Assembly: GCA_964633225.1 (NCBI GenBank)
Contig: CAZWFQ010000112.1
Coordinates: 1-8,637, forward strand
Direction of reading: 5' to 3'
DNA length: 8,637 bases
From: JAKQIM01 sp964633225
GTDB lineage: Bacteria > Chloroflexota > Anaerolineae > Anaerolineales > UBA4823
This document shows positions 7,064-8,637 of the stretch, one piece after another. Position 1 is the first letter of the stretch. Each line of letters opens with the position of its first letter. The position numbers and the translations under genes were made by a program. The notes below the pieces were generated by a model. It made no database searches and was not told where the DNA came from. It saw only the letters and a program-made list of their open reading frames with translations.

Positions 7064-7103
7064 AACAAGATCGGGGGGAGCATTGGCTCCCCCCGATCTT
7101 GTT
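7064..7103. terminator. Perfect 18-bp bidirectional terminator
   Basis: The arms 7064-7081 and 7086-7103 are perfectly complementary over 18 bp around the loop ATTG, with a GC-rich core of six G against six C. It starts 7 nt after the lipoprotein stop codon and ends 2 nt before the stop codon of the convergent DUF6765 gene, so it can stop transcripts from both sides. T-rich sequence follows on each strand (TTGTTCTTT on plus, TTGTTTCC on minus), although the tract is short and partly inside the stem. Confidence 0.88.
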
Positions 7104-7105
7104 CT

Positions 7106-8212
7106 TTAAGGCAGATTCTCTAACACAAAGTGACGCTGGCGCAGGGCGGCGCGGTGAAAATGAACCCAGCGCGACTGCCAGAAATTGGGGCGCGAGCGCA
7201 AGGGCAGCATCTGGTACCAATCCCGTTGGCTGTATCCGTCCCAATCCACATCCCCTTCCAGCGCCTCGCGCCGCCAGGCCGAGTGATCATAGGCATACAG
7301 TTCCCCAGCCGTGCTAAACCAATCTCCAAAGGCCCTTTGCCAGGCCTGGCAGCGCAGATCCAGGTTCTTTTCTTGATACGAACGGTAAGCGCGCAGGTTG
7401 GAACGATCCAGGGTGGAGGGTTTCTTACCAGGGTCAGCGATCAAGGGACGAAGTTGGGGCTCCAGAACGTTCCAGGGCACCAATGGAGAGGGGCTGATCT
7501 TGTCTACCGGCACCAGCTTATAGTAAATCGAACGCGCTGCGTCAATGAATAATTCAACATTGTCCCGCTCGATCTGGCGACGCTCAGCAGCGCAGAGGTA
7601 GAAGCGCCATTTTTGATATGATAGGTCAGGGAAAGACCCGGCCTCAGCATGGCCAATTTGGGGGAGGACATCGAAGAGCAAGTTCTCAGCCAGGGGATGC
7701 TCCCAACGCCGCGTCTGACGATTATACGTGGATATCTCCTCCACATCGTTCTCGCCGTGCTCCTTGCGCCCCGAGAAGTCCTGGTGCGCCCAGGCATCAG
7801 AGTAGGCATGCAAAGCCACGCCGATGCGACACAAGCGGCGGGTGTTCTCTTCCAGCGGTTCCTCACAGGCATGGTCGATCAACAACGTGGCAAAGGGAGA
7901 TGCCGGGCGGGTGATGAAGGAAAAACTTGGCGCGTGGGGGTCAAATGGTTTGGCAGGCAAGAAGTGAAAGGGAATCCAAACCCGTTTCTGGGCCGACCAG
8001 GCCAGGCTGGCGACAGCATCCAGGCCCTGGTAGCAGGTGCAGACAGGGTCAAACTTCAAATAGCCGTCGCCGATATCTATCCGGATCAGCTCGCTCTCGG
8101 TGGCGTTATCCACATATTGAGAGGCATAGGCAATCGTCAAGGCTTCATCAGGGTTGAAGCCCGCCGCACGGCACAAAACAGCAATGGCGAAATAATGGAA
8201 ATCTTTTTGCAT
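7106..8212 (-). CDS. DUF6765-like protein of unknown function
   Basis: This 368-residue protein has no signal peptide or membrane segment. It begins MQKDFHYFAIAVLCRAAGF, then YASQYVD (29-35), HFLP (83-86), HAYSDAWAHQDFSG (135-148) and GHAEAGSFPDL (187-197). I associate this order of motifs with DUF6765 from memory, not from a search. The His/Asp residues (H6, D35, H83, H135, D139, H143, H188, D196) suggest a metal site. The H-X3-D spacing in HAYSD recalls zinc-dependent phospholipase C and S1/P1 nucleases, but this is only a fold-level guess. ATG at 8212 has a strong GGAGG Shine-Dalgarno 7 nt away. The gene follows the broken propeller gene by 37 nt on the same strand, so the two are probably cotranscribed. 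It is convergent with the metalloprotease gene. Confidence 0.8.
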   Translation of the reverse strand: MQKDFHYFAIAVLCRAAGFNPDEALTIAYASQYVDNATESELIRIDIGDGYLKFDPVCTCYQGLDAVASLAWSAQKRVWIPFHFLPAKPFDPHAPSFSFITRPASPFATLLIDHACEEPLEENTRRLCRIGVALHAYSDAWAHQDFSGRKEHGENDVEEISTYNRQTRRWEHPLAENLLFDVLPQIGHAEAGSFPDLSYQKWRFYLCAAERRQIERDNVELFIDAARSIYYKLVPVDKISPSPLVPWNVLEPQLRPLIADPGKKPSTLDRSNLRAYRSYQEKNLDLRCQAWQRAFGDWFSTAGELYAYDHSAWRREALEGDVDWDGYSQRDWYQMLPLRSRPNFWQSRWVHFHRAALRQRHFVLENLP

Positions 8213-8249
8213 TTTTGCTCCTCCCGTTTCACTTCTTCAATAGGTCTTC

Positions 8250-8637
8250 TCATGGCATCATCACCTGCGAAACCATCCCGTCCACCGCCACCATCCACAG
8301 GCTGTCGCCGGCAGGAATGAGGGTCAGGAGAGGCGTATCCAGGTCAAGCACAGCCGTCACCTGGCGGCTGGCAGTATCCACGCCAAGCAGGCGGTCGACC
8401 TGGGCCACCCACAAATGCCCAGCCACATAAGCGGCCTGAGAACCGCACACCCCCAGCACGTCTCCATAAGGGCCGGTATCTGGGATCCACTGCCAGGATG
8501 CTGTAATCGCCATAAAACCCCTGCACCGGCACCCACAGCACTTGCAAGTTTTCATCATACGCCGGGGCATTAGGGTAGGTTTCAACCGGCATCTCGATAT
8601 AGGAGTGCATCGCTTGTGCCAGCGGGTCGATGCGCAC
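8250..8637 (-). pseudogene. Beta-propeller-like protein, 3' part, frameshifted (partial at window edge)
   Basis: Two frames on the minus strand make one sensible protein. The upstream frame runs in from the window edge and reads YDENLQVLWVPVQGFYGDYS and then ILAVDP. The downstream frame reads DTGPYGDVLGVCGSQAAYV, then GHLWVAQVDRLLGVDTASRQV, and ends in SQVMMP at the stop at 8250. Removing one C from the CCC run (plus-strand GGG at 8482-8484) joins them as ILAVDPDTGPYGDV. Patterns such as LWV-X-Q-X(3)-LLGVDTAS, repeated at propeller-blade spacing, suggest a WD40/YVTN-like beta-propeller. The start and most of the protein lie beyond 8637; the first codon visible, GTG at 8637, need not be the start. 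The break may be a real mutation or an assembly or sequencing error in a homopolymer. The gene precedes the DUF6765 gene by 37 nt. Confidence 0.7.

Overview
The window looks like chromosomal DNA from a moderately GC-rich bacterium. The best guess is Chloroflexota, perhaps Anaerolineae-like. That rests on gene style: a lipoprotein whose Cys is followed by a long Thr/Pro/Ala linker, a beta-propeller fragment, and flavodoxin-fold and PadR proteins. No rRNA or other strong marker is present, so the assignment is tentative. No tRNA, CRISPR array, IS element or phage gene was seen.

Positions 37-2737 (minus strand) hold a compact three-gene operon behind a near-consensus promoter (TTGACA-N17-TATTAT). 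It encodes a PadR-family repressor, a membrane-anchored 4Fe-4S protein of the NapH/NosR-C-terminal type, and an unusual protein with two flavodoxin-like domains, the first carrying an iron-sulfur-flavoprotein-type cysteine motif. A perfect inverted repeat lies at the expected transcription start and is a good candidate for the PadR operator. The three genes are 10-12 nt apart, so they are probably one PadR-controlled redox module in which electrons may pass between membrane Fe-S centres and soluble flavin/Fe-S domains (inference).

Positions 2738-4819 (plus strand) hold typA/bipA, the translational GTPase linked to ribosome assembly and stress. Its leader has a TATAAT -10 box, then a 10-bp stem followed by five T that looks like an intrinsic terminator, then a second hairpin, all before the start codon. 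This suggests attenuation or a short leader RNA.

Positions 4911-5519 (minus) encode a small PHP-domain metal-dependent phosphoesterase. A TATAAT box lies almost on top of its start codon and there is no Shine-Dalgarno, so the mRNA may be leaderless. Divergent to it, 5611-7056 (plus) encodes a lipoprotein with an HEYTH zinc-metalloprotease motif. A perfect 18-bp stem at 7064-7103 separates it from the convergent genes on the other side.

Positions 7106-8637 (minus) hold a DUF6765-type protein with a conserved His/Asp pattern. Upstream of it is the 3' part of a beta-propeller-like gene broken by an apparent one-base insertion in a run of C. That gene runs off the right edge.

Most of the window is ordinary gene content. 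The points that merit follow-up are the PadR operon with its operator, the typA leader, and the frameshifted propeller gene.
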